Made by a program: the position numbers and the translations under genes
In this document: one piece after another, positions 33,616-42,959 of the stretch
Numbering within the stretch: the stretch's first letter is position 1
Layout: every line of letters starts with the position of its first letter
Origin: Nannobrachium achirus
Lineage: Eukaryota; Chordata; Actinopteri; Myctophiformes; Myctophidae
DNA length: 64,000 bases
Assembly (NCBI GenBank): GCA_963921795.1
Contig: OY997651.1
Span: 42,679,856 to 42,743,855, forward strand
Reading direction: 5' to 3'
Notes under the pieces: model-generated
What the model saw: the letters and a program-made list of their open reading frames with translations, nothing else
Told to the model about the DNA's origin: nothing
Database searches by the model: none

Positions 33616-34905
33616 AATCAGTGGTTTTCAACCAGTGGTTCTTGAGGGGGTTCCAAGTGATCCCCAGCTGGAGATGATGGAGAGTTGGTAACCAAATGGA
33701 TCCTTACGGGTCCATGTCATTTCATTCTATGCTCTCACGTGTTCATTTATAGTTAAACAACCTGCATTACTCAATTTACGAAGAAGTCTACACAATGAGA
33801 GAATTGATCAACGTTTGCCTGTTTTATCTCCTATCTATGGTACCAACATGCTCTGTCAGACGGAGCATCTTTAGACGGTTACACCGTGTTCCTCCATGTC
33901 TCCCTGGTGGCTCCTGTAACAAGGACACTGTGCAGAACCTCACAGAGAGGGCACACCTCTGCATGTCAGGATCATTGGGAACATAATGCTGTGGGGGAAA
34001 AAGACAGAAAGACATTCATTATGCCTAACAGGGTCTCTCTCTCTCTCTCTGATAGAGGTTTATTTATAGGGTATCCATGGTACAGTATCAAGGGCCCATG
34101 CAGTATCTGGCTTGCAAGTTGAGGCGATATAGGAAGAGACTTCAAGAGAAAGTTCATATGAACGGCCGCTAGTTTCGCTGTTTCCCCAGTGCTGGTGTCA
34201 GAAAGAAGAATGCTCCAGCGGATTTGTTTTTGCCGAACTTTACACTTGATTTCATTACCTTAATAAACATTGTCATAAATACTTTATGCTTCCAGTCGCT
34301 AGTTTAAAGGTTCTTTCAATGACCATGATATGCATTTTGTTAAATTATGGTCCCATGTATTTTAAAATTTATGATAAAATCGCGTATGCCGTGGCTAGCT
34401 TGATTGACATGCTTCCAACCACTAGCATTGATTGACCCTCTGTCTCAACGAATAGAATTCTGGTGTCATTTTCATTTTCAGAACAGGATGTAGAAAGATG
34501 GAGGCATGCACACGCTTGCCAAATAGTCATTTATCGTCTGTAGAGTATATGGGCGTAACGTATTCCATAATATTTTACGGTCCATGTACAGTATGCGTTA
34601 AAAAAACCTCAGTGTTGACCGATCCATTTCTGAGATGTGTACACATGGAACCAAATGGACACTTGCGGTTCGCTTTGTTACATGTGCACGCTCTGAGTTA
34701 ACGCTCAAGGATTGTACAGTGATTACAGCTTGAATACACGGAACTCTGTCCTTGCATTAATATTAATATCGCATTAGAGCCTGCAGCAATTCTCTTTGTG
34801 AAACAGCTATTTTAATTAACTCCTCTCTCCTCTCTTACATGTGTGCTGCTCTGGTTCCGCTCCTGTATCATTCTCGTTCATCAGGTAAGAACACATCATT
34901 TCTAC
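33616..34905. other. Unassigned spacer with decayed transposon words
   Basis: AATCAGTGGTTTTCAACC (33617) and AACCAAATGGATCC (33690), and GGAACCAAATGGACAC (34648), are remnants related to 11834-12005. A short CT tract lies at 34033-34052. No gene is recognised. Confidence 0.4.
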
Positions 34906-35042
34906 TGTGTGCGTGCGTGCGTGCGTGCATGCGTGCGTGTGTGTGTGTGTGTGTGTGTGTTGTTTTTGTGTGTGCGCGCGCGCGTGTGTGTGTGTGTGTG
35001 TGCGTGCGTGTGTGTGTGTGTGTGTGCGTGCGTGCGTGCGCG
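34906..35042. repeat. (GCGT)n/(GT)n/(GC)n compound microsatellite
   Basis: Alternating GCGT and GT blocks with a central TTGTTTTTG interruption and a GCGCGCGCG run. Confidence 0.97.
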
Positions 35043-35545
35043 TCCAGGGCTACTCCCGCATACCTGCAGTATATTCCCCGTGCACGCGGCCAGTAGGCCA
35101 AGAAAGTACCTCCACACGTGTTGTAGTGTTTTTATTGACTAGATTTGAACAGATTAAAGTCGATAATCTGGAACTTTGCCCAACTATGGACTCATGCGTC
35201 ACAGCTATGTCAATGCCAAACAGAAACGTAATTTCTATCCATTATGTTCCAGTGTTCCACAACGCAATTAAATTGTTAATTGCAAATATTTGAGCGACAG
35301 TTATTTGGCTACAAAAATGTCATAATCTTGACAGCCCTGCATAAAGACACATAGACCTCGTAGGCGGAATTGCCTTCAGGAACATGCTGGGCCCCTGATT
35401 CAGCCCAGGAAAAAGAGTTGGAGAGGCCCTCATTGCGCGCTATAGAGAGAGATCTCTCTCCATAGCGCTTCTGCTACTCAAAGATTTGCCATTTCAGATC
35501 ATGACAAGTGACAAGCCAGTGGGCCAATTACATGAGTTATATTTA

Positions 35546-35760
35546 GTTGTTGTCGGGTGGAAAACTTGTATGTCCAAAACCGTTTGTTTTGTATTTATCA
35601 TTTTAAAAATGATCTAAACTAGTGAAAACAGCCGATCTACAAGCACACAACGCCTCGCACCGCGAGGCGTTGTGTGCTTGAAGATCTGCTGTTTTCACTA
35701 CTTTTGTGTGACGGCCTTGTATGATGAAGCAGGGCTTTGCTTTGCAAAAAAAAAAGTTTT
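35546..35760. mobile_element. MITE family B, right end missing
   Basis: TAGTTGTTGTCGGGTGG, ATGTCCAAAACCG and TATTTATCATTTTAAAAATG lead to an exceptionally complete cassette (35622-35700) with GATCTACAAGCACACAACGC arms and a CGCACCGCG apex. GATGAAGCAGGGCTTTGCTT follows, then an A-run. The inverted right terminus is absent. Confidence 0.75.
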
Positions 35761-35761
35761 T

Positions 35762-35780
35762 GGAGCGGTGAAAGCGCTCC
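35762..35780. repeat. GGAGCG hairpin
   Basis: GGAGCG-GTGAAAG-CGCTCC stem-loop at the break point of the family B copy. Confidence 0.5.
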
Positions 35781-35805
35781 CAATGAACAGGTATGTCCGT
35801 GGGTA

Positions 35806-35860
35806 TGTGGGTGGGTGGCTGGCTGGGTGGCTGGGTGGCTGGCTGGGTGGCTGGCTGGCC
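35806..35860. repeat. (GGCTGGGTGGCT)n minisatellite
   Basis: Mixed GGCT and GGGT tetranucleotides, about 55 bases. Confidence 0.95.
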
Positions 35861-36060
35861 ATGTCCGTAGCCTGGCAATACCTTGAGTGGCCACACACAA
35901 AACACTAGTTAAAGGAGGGGCGCTGTTTTGTGCAGGCCAGGCACACTCACCACTCACTCACAGGCACAGTTTACACTCACTCACTCACTCACATAGGGTA
36001 CAGCTGCTCAAATTCACCGCTCCACTTCGAAGGTTTGATTTTTTCCTAATGGCCGGCCTG

Positions 36061-36087
36061 GAACGGCCGGGAATGAACCGGCCGTTC
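36061..36087. repeat. GC-rich perfect stem-loop
   Basis: GAACGGCCGG and CCGGCCGTTC form a perfect 10-bp stem around GAATGAA. Confidence 0.8.
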
Positions 36088-36523
36088 GGGAGTTGTCCCG
36101 CTTTTCCCAATGGCCAGCACGTCCCTGATTGCGTTGCTAGGGAACCGCTTGGATCCAATTTGTTTCCTCGTCAGCTACTGAAATGCACAAACAGTGAAAC
36201 AGCAAATAAACTTTTAGAGCCATTTAGAATGTGTTTGTTGTGTGGAGAATGTTAATGCTGTGGAGGGTTCAGAATGTTTATGTTGTGTGGAGCATTACTA
36301 CGGTGTAGGGTGTGAAGAGGTCTGTTGAGACCATTTAATTCACACCAGGCTAAATTAAATTCCATAATTGTTGTTTGGAGGCTAGAAGCCAGGTTTTTTC
36401 TCAGGTTGTAAATGTTCCTATTCTTCACACAGCAAGACACAGTCATGTAAATTAATAGATATCCACTGGACAGAGACATGTTTATTGAGCACAATTTGCA
36501 TGTACTCAGGGATTGATTATTAA

Positions 36524-36997
36524 AGGTCATATAACATCAAATTTAATATTTTTTATTTTATTTGAGGGTTTTTTCATGTTTCTTGACCTCAATTACAGTT
36601 TTTTCTGTAATCTGTCGTTTTTTTTTTTATTACTAGGCTCAGAAAAGTGAGTTCATTTTCCTCTGGACGTACACATCATCATCCAGGGGAGGTTGTGGTT
36701 GTTGGGGAGGTTGAGCTCTACAACCAAAGTGGTGAATGCATTGGACCGATGCAAACACAATGTAAAGTAACAGCAAAGGTGATAGGCCTACACCATCCCC
36801 TACAACCACACCCACCCCCGGATGATGATGCGTACGTCCAGAGACAAATGAACTCACCTTTCTGAGCCTAATTATTCAAAAAACTACAGATTACAGAAAA
36901 ACCATTGAATGTTGAAAGGTCAGTTTTTTTTGGGGTGTAATTGTGGTCAGGAAAGGAAACATGAAAAAAAGCCTAAGACTTTGATGTCATAAGATCT
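36524..36997. mobile_element. TTAA-flanked foldback MITE (complete copy)
   Basis: TTAA at 36520-36523 and 36998-37001. Inverted ends AGGTCATATAACATCAAA and TTTGATGTCATAAGATCT extend inward through TTTTTTCATGTTTC/GAAACATGAAAAAA, CTGTAATCTG/AGATTACAG, GGCTCAGAAAAGTGAG/CTCACCTTTCTGAGCC and CCTCTGGACGTAC/GTACGTCCAGAG to the centre. Nearly the whole 474 bp is self-complementary. A shorter copy is at 29111-29467. Confidence 0.85.
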
Positions 36998-37001
36998 TTA
37001 A

Positions 37002-37618
37002 ACAGCAAATGGCAAAGTCTTTTTAATTCAATAAATATCTACTGCTTAGTTGACAGAGCGACTTTTATAAAGCACATCATCGGCTATGTTTAGGAGCAAT
37101 TTGCTCTGACATTTACATGCAATCAAAGAGTTAGCGGCCTGTCTCCTCAACTGCCTCCTCAAACTGTAATGGCAGACATAACAGTGGCACCATCCAGCAT
37201 TTACCCTGTGCAGTAACAAGGAAAATGTGCATAATATTTGCATAAATGTTTACTTAAAAACCCTTCTGTTTGCACTTTCCCCCCAGTGAATGTTGGCCTA
37301 TATATTCCCCTACTGATTGCAATCTCTGCAATCTGGTGCGTTTAGACTGTGGCATATATAGGCTTCCGGTGAGATAGCAGAAGATGATTTCATTGTCAAT
37401 GTACACAAGGAAATTGGAATGTGTGTTTTAGCATATCTCTCCTTAGTTACAGGTACGCACACATATTTAATCAGAGAGGTCAGAGTGCAGAGTTGCCCCT
37501 TGGAGCTTTTTCGTGGGTTGCGTGCGTTGTTCAAGGGCACTTAGGCAGGGATGGTGGGCATGCAAAACCAGCCGCTTCACCAGTAGGGACGGGACGATAA
37601 TCGTACTAGTAACTAATG
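37002..37618. other. Unassigned spacer
   Basis: No gene seen. GTAGGGACGGGACGATAATC at 37583 resembles the left end of the 9887 family, truncated. Confidence 0.35.
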
Positions 37619-37760
37619 TTTTCATATTTAATGGATTAAAAGTACAATATTTGCATCTGAGATGTAGTGGAGTAGAAGTAAAAAGTATTTGAAATTGGAA
37701 ATACTCCAGTAAATTACAAATTCCTTAAGTAAATATACTTAGTTACTTTACACAACTGGG
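37619..37760. mobile_element. AAGTATTT/ACTTAG-type teleost MITE fragment
   Basis: GTAGTGGAGTAGAAGTAAAA, GGAAATACTCCAGTAAATTA and ATATACTTAGTTACTTTACA are words of the common teleost repeat complete at 26315-26554. Confidence 0.55.
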
Positions 37761-38686
37761 TTTTAAAAGCTATATGTTCCACAAGGATGAAGGACTGACA
37801 AAGTTTTATTTAAAAATCTAAAAGTTGAGCAGAGTCCCAGCATTACAGATCATGAGGAACAGGCCTCCTGGCCTCTCCTCACAGCCCTCTCGGGGCACGG
37901 ACAGTTCTTATACTCCATTCTATCAGAGATGCTATTCTAACATGGTCTTATAAGGGCATGTACTAAAGATAAGGGCAACATCCAAACAGTTACATAAATA
38001 CAGGTTCGCTGAAAAAGTGAAGTAAGCATGGGGGAAACAGTTCAGCTGTTAGATTGGCGGCTGTAGTCGAGACCACAGTGGTTAATTGAGTTGCGACTTG
38101 ATATTTGAATACTAGCATTCATATGTTAGCATGTTCTCTAACCCTATTAGCACATTGTTTGGCAGTATTACAATCACTAAACCACTTAAGGTCATAACAA
38201 TGATAATAATAATACCTGGAATGTATACAGCGCTCACAAGGACACATTGTTATCACCATACAGCACAGTACATAGATATAGCTTGGTGGATCCGACTGCG
38301 ATTAGAATTGATTTGTTATCGTCATACAGAGTCATATCGATCAACATTCCAGTTGTTATACTGTAAGTGGACCAAACATCTCTCTCTCATAAGACACACA
38401 GGGTGTCTTTGTCTTTGCGTTAAGCATTGATTTTTTTTTAGATCTAAGACAAATTATGTCTCTGTGTGGTATTGATTTAGATGTAACATCGTTGATCACT
38501 TCAAAGACTTCATTCTCCTCCTGTAGCTGCTGTCAGTCAGCTCATGGGCTCCTTTACATCAATATGTAATGCACACAACAGTATCTCATGAGCTATGTAT
38601 TTAACCAGTACAGGAAAAACAAAACAAAAAATCACACCCAATGTGAAGTGAGCTGTGGTCGTGCTTGCAAAACGTCTTCAATTGGT
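37761..38686. other. Unassigned spacer
   Basis: No recognisable gene, microsatellite or transposon boundary. Confidence 0.35.
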
Positions 38687-39036
38687 AATTCACCCTTTGT
38701 TAGCCTCCAGGTTGGTCCCTGACTGACCAACCAGCAGGCTCTATCTGCCTTGTCCCGCCCTGGTTCCGCCTTTTTTATGTTGAATTAGCTAAAACATAAT
38801 TTTTGGAGAAACAAAAACATTTAAAAACATGCTGATTCACTATGCTGCCACTGAGCAGCTCCAATTGACTGAAACAAAGTTTGAAATTAGAATTGAGCAC
38901 ACAGAATAACAATATGAAGCAACTGAATTAACATGGCAGTGGATGGAATGTCCCACTGAATGTCCCTCCAAGTCAAAGCAACCAATGGGTGTGGAGAGGG
39001 GCAGGACAATGGGCGGGACTTGACAAAGGGTGAATT
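38687..39036. mobile_element. MITE with AATTCACCCTTTGT inverted ends
   Basis: AATTCACCCTTTGT (38687-38700) and ACAAAGGGTGAATT (39023-39036) are perfectly inverted. TTGTCCCGCCCTGG and CAGGACAATGGGCGGGACTT are inner partners. The right end is fused to the minisatellite that follows. Confidence 0.65.
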
Positions 39037-39178
39037 GGTGATGTAATATGGCTACACACACACACATATTGCTATGGCAAAACGCTGAGGAAAACACATT
39101 GCTATGGCAAGACGCTGAGGAAAAGTGGCTACAGATAGTGGCTACAGATAATTGGTGATGTAATATGATGTAATATGG

Positions 39179-39220
<42 letters not shown>

Positions 39221-39498
39221 TTCTATGGCAAAACGCTGAGGAAAACACATTGCTATGGCAAAACGCTGAGGAGAAGTGACTACAGATAGTGGCTACAGAT
39301 AATTGGTGATGTAATATGATGTAATATGGCTACACACACACACACACACACATATTGCTATGGCAAAACGCTGAGGAGAAGTGACTACAGATAGTGGCTA
39401 CAGATAGTTGGTGATGTAATATGATGTAATATGGCTACACACACACACACACACACATATTGCTATGGCAAAACGCTGAGGAAAAGTGGCTACAGACA
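39037..39498. repeat. Minisatellite, ~105-150-bp units containing CA tracts
   Basis: Units start at GGTGATGTAATATG (about 39036, 39153, 39303, 39409) and contain TGGCTACACACAC(AC)n, TTGCTATGGCAAAACGCTGA and GTGGCTACAGATAG. Unit length varies mainly with the CA tract (about 5 to 18 AC). Confidence 0.9.
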
Positions 39499-39517
39499 CA
39501 CGCACAGCCACTCTTAG

Positions 39518-39536
39518 GAGCGGTTTACCACCGCTC
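39518..39536. repeat. GAGCGG hairpin
   Basis: GAGCGG-TTTACCA-CCGCTC, preceded by ACTCTTAG and followed by an A-run; the same arrangement is at 7925-7955. Confidence 0.55.
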
Positions 39537-39839
39537 AAAAAAAACATTGAGACTTTTACGAGTGTGCACTGGCCAAGAGAAGAGGCAAACTAGAAACAAG
39601 CAATTGGAAATTGCAAGTGTGGTTGCCTTGAGGCAAGTCACACTTATATCTCTGTATCCGTCAGTCCTTTTATGCCTATAGAGATCCATGAAGTCATCCA
39701 TTTTAAGCCCTTATCTTGGATAATTGCAAAGTTTACTATTGCAGTTTACTATCAGAACCGTCACATCTTGACCGTATCTGTCTGTCTGGGTAACACTTGT
39801 CTTTCGTGTTGATTGACTCTCACGCTCTGACATCACTGT

Positions 39840-40023
39840 GATGTCAGGGGAAGAAATCCTTTTTATGCCCATATATGGAGATCCCTGTGATGCCAGGGGA
39901 ACCAAATCCCTTTTATGCCCATATACCTGTATGGAGATCCCTGTGATGCCAGGGGAACCAAATCCCTTTTATGCCCATATACCTGTATGGAGATCCCTGT
40001 GATGCCAGGGGAACCAAATCCCT
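39840..40023. repeat. 56-bp tandem repeat upstream of the zinc-finger exon
   Basis: Copies of GATGCCAGGGGAACCAAATC plus TTTTATGCCCATATA and GGAGATCCCTGT at 39840 (49 bp, diverged), 39889, 39945 and a partial one at 40001. The TTTTATGCCCATATATGGAG word also occurs at 54713-54731. Confidence 0.9.
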
Positions 40024-40188
40024 GGTGGTGATGTCATATTGATGACGTCACTCTTGCCCAAACATGGAGGGGTGTCAGCCTGCGCACATCGGTGTTGTCA
40101 GACATGCACGGCAACCGGTTGCGTTGTGAGTGAGGTCAGACCAGAGCTCTGCTAAGCATGTATAAGATTTGAAAATATATGTTTTTAA

Positions 40189-40206
40189 TTCCACTTCATT
40201 CCACAG
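40189..40206 (+). promoter_or_regulatory. Possible 3' splice site before the zinc-finger exon
   Basis: A pyrimidine-leaning stretch ending CTTCATTCCACAG precedes AGAGTATTTGGTG. If used, the zinc-finger exon would start at 40207, but the frame of the open region has an upstream stop (40322-40324), so coding upstream of the ATG in this exon is excluded. Confidence 0.3.
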
Positions 40207-40330
40207 AGAGTATTTGGTGTCCTACCCAGAATTGTAAGAGAAGGAGAAAGACAGCCTAGTGATTCAGAAAGAGGATAAATAAATTGTCCGTTACCCAACA
40301 GAACCCAAAACTCTGTCCCTATAACAGTCC

Positions 40331-41305
40331 ATGTATAGATGCAGATGTCATGATAAACCGCCACTTCAGGAAGGAGTGTGCTCTCTATCTTCCCAGACTA
40401 AGATCTGTACATACTTCACATCTCAATTGAGTCATGATGACCTATACTGCCAAATGCCCATAAATGGACAGATCCCCTCAGAATCCTTACAGCAAATCAC
40501 CAGACTTGTAACCGGCCAGGAACAAGGAGACACAGACGGAACAAGATCTTACAGTCATCAAAAGTTCATTAAGACTTTAACTCAACCAGGAGAAGTGAAG
40601 ACACGTCAGCTGACTTATGCAGGGAAGAAAACTCACATCTGTAAACAGTGTGACAAGAGTTTCAGTACGTCAAGTCACCTGGAGAGTCACCAGCGTATCC
40701 ACACAGGAGAAAAACCTTTTCTCTGTAAAGAGTGTGACAAGAGGTTCAGTCAATTATGTAACCTGAAGATTCACCAGCGTATCCACACCGGAGAAAAACC
40801 TTTCTATTGTCAACAGTGTGACAAGGCTTTTAGTCGGTTAGAACAACTGAAGAATCACCAGCGTATCCACACCGGAGAAAAACCTTTTCTCTGTAAAGAG
40901 TGTGACAAGAGTTTCAGTCTGTTAAGTATCCTGAAGATTCACCAGCGTATCCACACCGGAGAAAAACCTTTTCTCTGTAAAGAGTGTGACAAGAGTTTCA
41001 GTCACTTATGTAACTTGAAGAGTCACCAGCTTTTACACACTGGGGAAAAAGCTTTCTATTGTCAGCAGTGTGGCAAGGCTTTTAGTTGTTTAGGTTACCT
41101 GAACAAACACCAGCTTATCCACACAGAAGAAAAAGCTTTCTATTGTCAACAGTGTGACAAGGCTTTTACTTGTTTAGGTTACCTGAGCAAACACCGGCGT
41201 ATCCACACAGGAGAAAAACCTTTCTATTGTAAACAGTGTGGCAAGGCTTTTAGTCGGTCAGATGAACTGAAGATTCACCAGCATATCCACACAGGAGGTG
41301 GTTAA
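40331..41305 (+). CDS. Eight-finger C2H2 zinc-finger protein
   Basis: This 324-residue frame is the one convincing protein-coding exon in the window. Residues 1-101 have no recognisable KRAB, SCAN or BTB domain. Residues 102-321 form eight contiguous 28-residue C2H2 fingers (CxxC...HxxxH) with TGEKP(F)-type linkers, typical of sequence-specific DNA-binding nuclear proteins. Predicted contact residues (-1,2,3,6) are T-S-H-S, Q-C-N-I, R-E-Q-N, L-S-I-I, H-C-N-S, C-G-Y-K, C-G-Y-K and R-D-E-I. Fingers 6 and 7 are near duplicates; the 6-to-7 linker is HTEEKA. The start is the first ATG after an in-frame TAA at 40322, with a weak context (T at -3, T at +4). The frame ends HTGGG-stop, cut mid-linker where a tRNA-like SINE head begins. 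It may be the last exon of a gene whose upstream exons I cannot see, or a truncated paralogue. The target is unknown. Confidence 0.85.
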   Translation: MYRCRCHDKPPLQEGVCSLSSQTKICTYFTSQLSHDDLYCQMPINGQIPSESLQQITRLVTGQEQGDTDGTRSYSHQKFIKTLTQPGEVKTRQLTYAGKKTHICKQCDKSFSTSSHLESHQRIHTGEKPFLCKECDKRFSQLCNLKIHQRIHTGEKPFYCQQCDKAFSRLEQLKNHQRIHTGEKPFLCKECDKSFSLLSILKIHQRIHTGEKPFLCKECDKSFSHLCNLKSHQLLHTGEKAFYCQQCGKAFSCLGYLNKHQLIHTEEKAFYCQQCDKAFTCLGYLSKHRRIHTGEKPFYCKQCGKAFSRSDELKIHQHIHTGGG

Positions 41306-41484
41306 GACGTTAGACTTTCATGTGGGAGACCCGGGTACGAATCCTGGGCGTTAGTGCCGTGACCCGGATCAGGTTTCCCCGTGGGAGGACGTCTAATGGT
41401 GGCAGAGTGTAGCAGAGTGACTCACTGCCTCAGCCTGATGGCCTCAAAAGTATAGTATCCCCCCTGGTCCATAGGGATGTCCCT
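41296..41484 (+). mobile_element. tRNA-derived SINE fused to the zinc-finger exon
   Basis: AGGTGGTTAAGA (41296-41307) matches an A-box region and GGGTACGAATCC (41333-41344) is a B-box with one change. Between them is TTAGACTTTCATGTGGGAGACC. The body (GTGACCCGGATCAGG...GCCTCAAAAGTATAG) continues to a second tRNA-like head at 41485. The 5' and 3' arms do not pair as a tRNA acceptor stem, so this is a SINE and not a tRNA gene. Confidence 0.7.
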
Positions 41485-41556
41485 TTGGTCTAGTGGTTAA
41501 GATATTGGACTTTAACACGGGAGACCCGGGTTCGAATCCCGGGCGTTATACATGGC
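41485..41556 (+). mobile_element. Second tRNA-like SINE head
   Basis: GGTCTAGTGGTTAAGATATT holds an A-box-like word and GGGTTCGAATCCCGGG a perfect B-box and T-arm (41528-41543). The flanks GTCCCTT and GCGTTAT cannot form an acceptor stem. It is closely similar to the copy at 41296 but less mutated. Confidence 0.7.
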
Positions 41557-41847
41557 TGCCTGTTTTGTGCATCCAGTGCAGCCCAGTGTGAAGTAAACAG
41601 TGCTTTTTATGAGTTTAATGTGGCCTTTTTTTCCTTCTTTTTTGTTCTGTTCGCACTGTATCCAACTGCATCCAATACAGTTTCTGGTTGATTGTGGACA
41701 GTCCTTACTAATGTCCTTACTAATGTCCATTATAAGATGACGAGTACAAAGCGCAATATCCCCTCAGCCCAAACAAACTCACTGCCTTAACAGCTCAGCA
41801 GTAGAAATGTTGGCACTCGTGCGGAGACGCGGGTGCAAGGTTTAGGT

Positions 41848-42345
41848 CTAGGGATGGACCGATGTGGAAATCTTTGGCCGATACTGATACCTATGTTTAA
41901 AATAACAATTGAACCGATAACCGATACTGATACTGATATTTTTTGTATTTATTTTCCCCTTTTGTGCCACGGGAACATCTTCATTATAAGAAATAACTAT
42001 TAAGAATCTACAGCTTGGTAGGCTACAGATAACAAATACACCAACATGTATGCTTATCAACAACAGATGAATATCGGCTACTGCCATCGGTTAATGTCAG
42101 CTTTATTTGACGATACCGATATTGACCGAAAACTGCAAAAAAAATCTGACTTATACCACTTAAACCCTATTTAGGACATAAATGTTACGCGAATGCAGCC
42201 GAAATTACTTTGTCGTTCAGCGACGTTGCTTATTAAAAACAGATGACTTACAAGCTCACACCATGTTGCTAGGGTCGGCTAATTCCGGCGAGCGTCCGGT
42301 CATATAAGAAAGTATAAATTTGGTTTAGGCCAATTTATCGGCCCA
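41848..42345. mobile_element. hAT-like MITE (TAGGGATGGACCGAT end)
   Basis: CTAGGGATGGACCGATGTGG starts a region with repeated CCGATACTGATAC and GATACCGATATTGACCG words, typical of a vertebrate hAT MITE class. A decayed cassette arm (TTACAAGCTCACACC) lies at 42249-42263. The right boundary is unclear. Confidence 0.5.
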
Positions 42346-42478
42346 GAATGTCTGTCTGCCAGGTAGCTGTTATGTGAAGTAGGGAGACTTTTTTTTTACC
42401 GTGTTACAGGCTTTTAATAGACGTGGCTCCAGCATTGTTAAGTGGGACATGCGAGGGACGAGTGCGCACGTCAAATGT

Positions 42479-42493
42479 CACCATTAACCTGCA
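42479..42493. repeat. 15-bp direct repeat, left of the foldback
   Basis: CACCATTAACCTGCA, identical to 53038-53052, on the outer side of the giant inverted-repeat structure. Confidence 0.8.
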
Positions 42494-42511
42494 CAGGGGC
42501 TGGTGTCAAGT

Positions 42512-42514
<3 letters not shown>

Positions 42515-42571
<57 letters not shown>

Positions 42572-42584
42572 GCGTGTGCGTGTG
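42515..42584. repeat. (GT)n microsatellite
   Basis: About 50 bases of GT then GCGTGT units. Confidence 0.97.
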
Positions 42585-42605
42585 TTAAATGGGACATAAT
42601 GAGTC

Positions 42606-42706
42606 CTTTTACTTTTGGTACTTTTAAGTACATTTTTATGCCAATACCTTTGTACTTTTTACTCAAGTACATTTTGAACACTGGACTTTTACTTACTGGA
42701 GTACTT
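42606..42706. mobile_element. ACTCAAGTAC-type MITE fragment
   Basis: TACTTTTAAGTACATTTTTA and TTTTTACTCAAGTACATTTT belong to the repeat class at 26315-26554. It abuts the foldback terminus directly. Confidence 0.5.
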
Positions 42707-42959
42707 CCCTTACCAAAAAGTAGTAAACTTCAAGTTTACTTTTCTAAGTATACTTAAGTCAACTTTGAGTATATTTCTTAAGTATACTTTAAGTACAAGT
42801 ATACTGATATTTATGTACAAGTAGTATACTAACAAATGTACTAGTTAGTGTACTAGTTAGTATACTTACAGTATACCTACCGTACTAAAAGTAATCTGAA
42901 TTGGCCCACTTTTGAGTATACTCGAGTAAACTCTAAGTTTACTTAAAGTATAAATGAAG

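Noticed and set aside
41485..41556. Possible functional tRNA gene
   Set aside because: A- and B-box-like words and a good T-arm are present, but the acceptor ends GTCCCTT and GCGTTAT do not pair and a mutated twin lies 190 bases away, so it is a SINE head.
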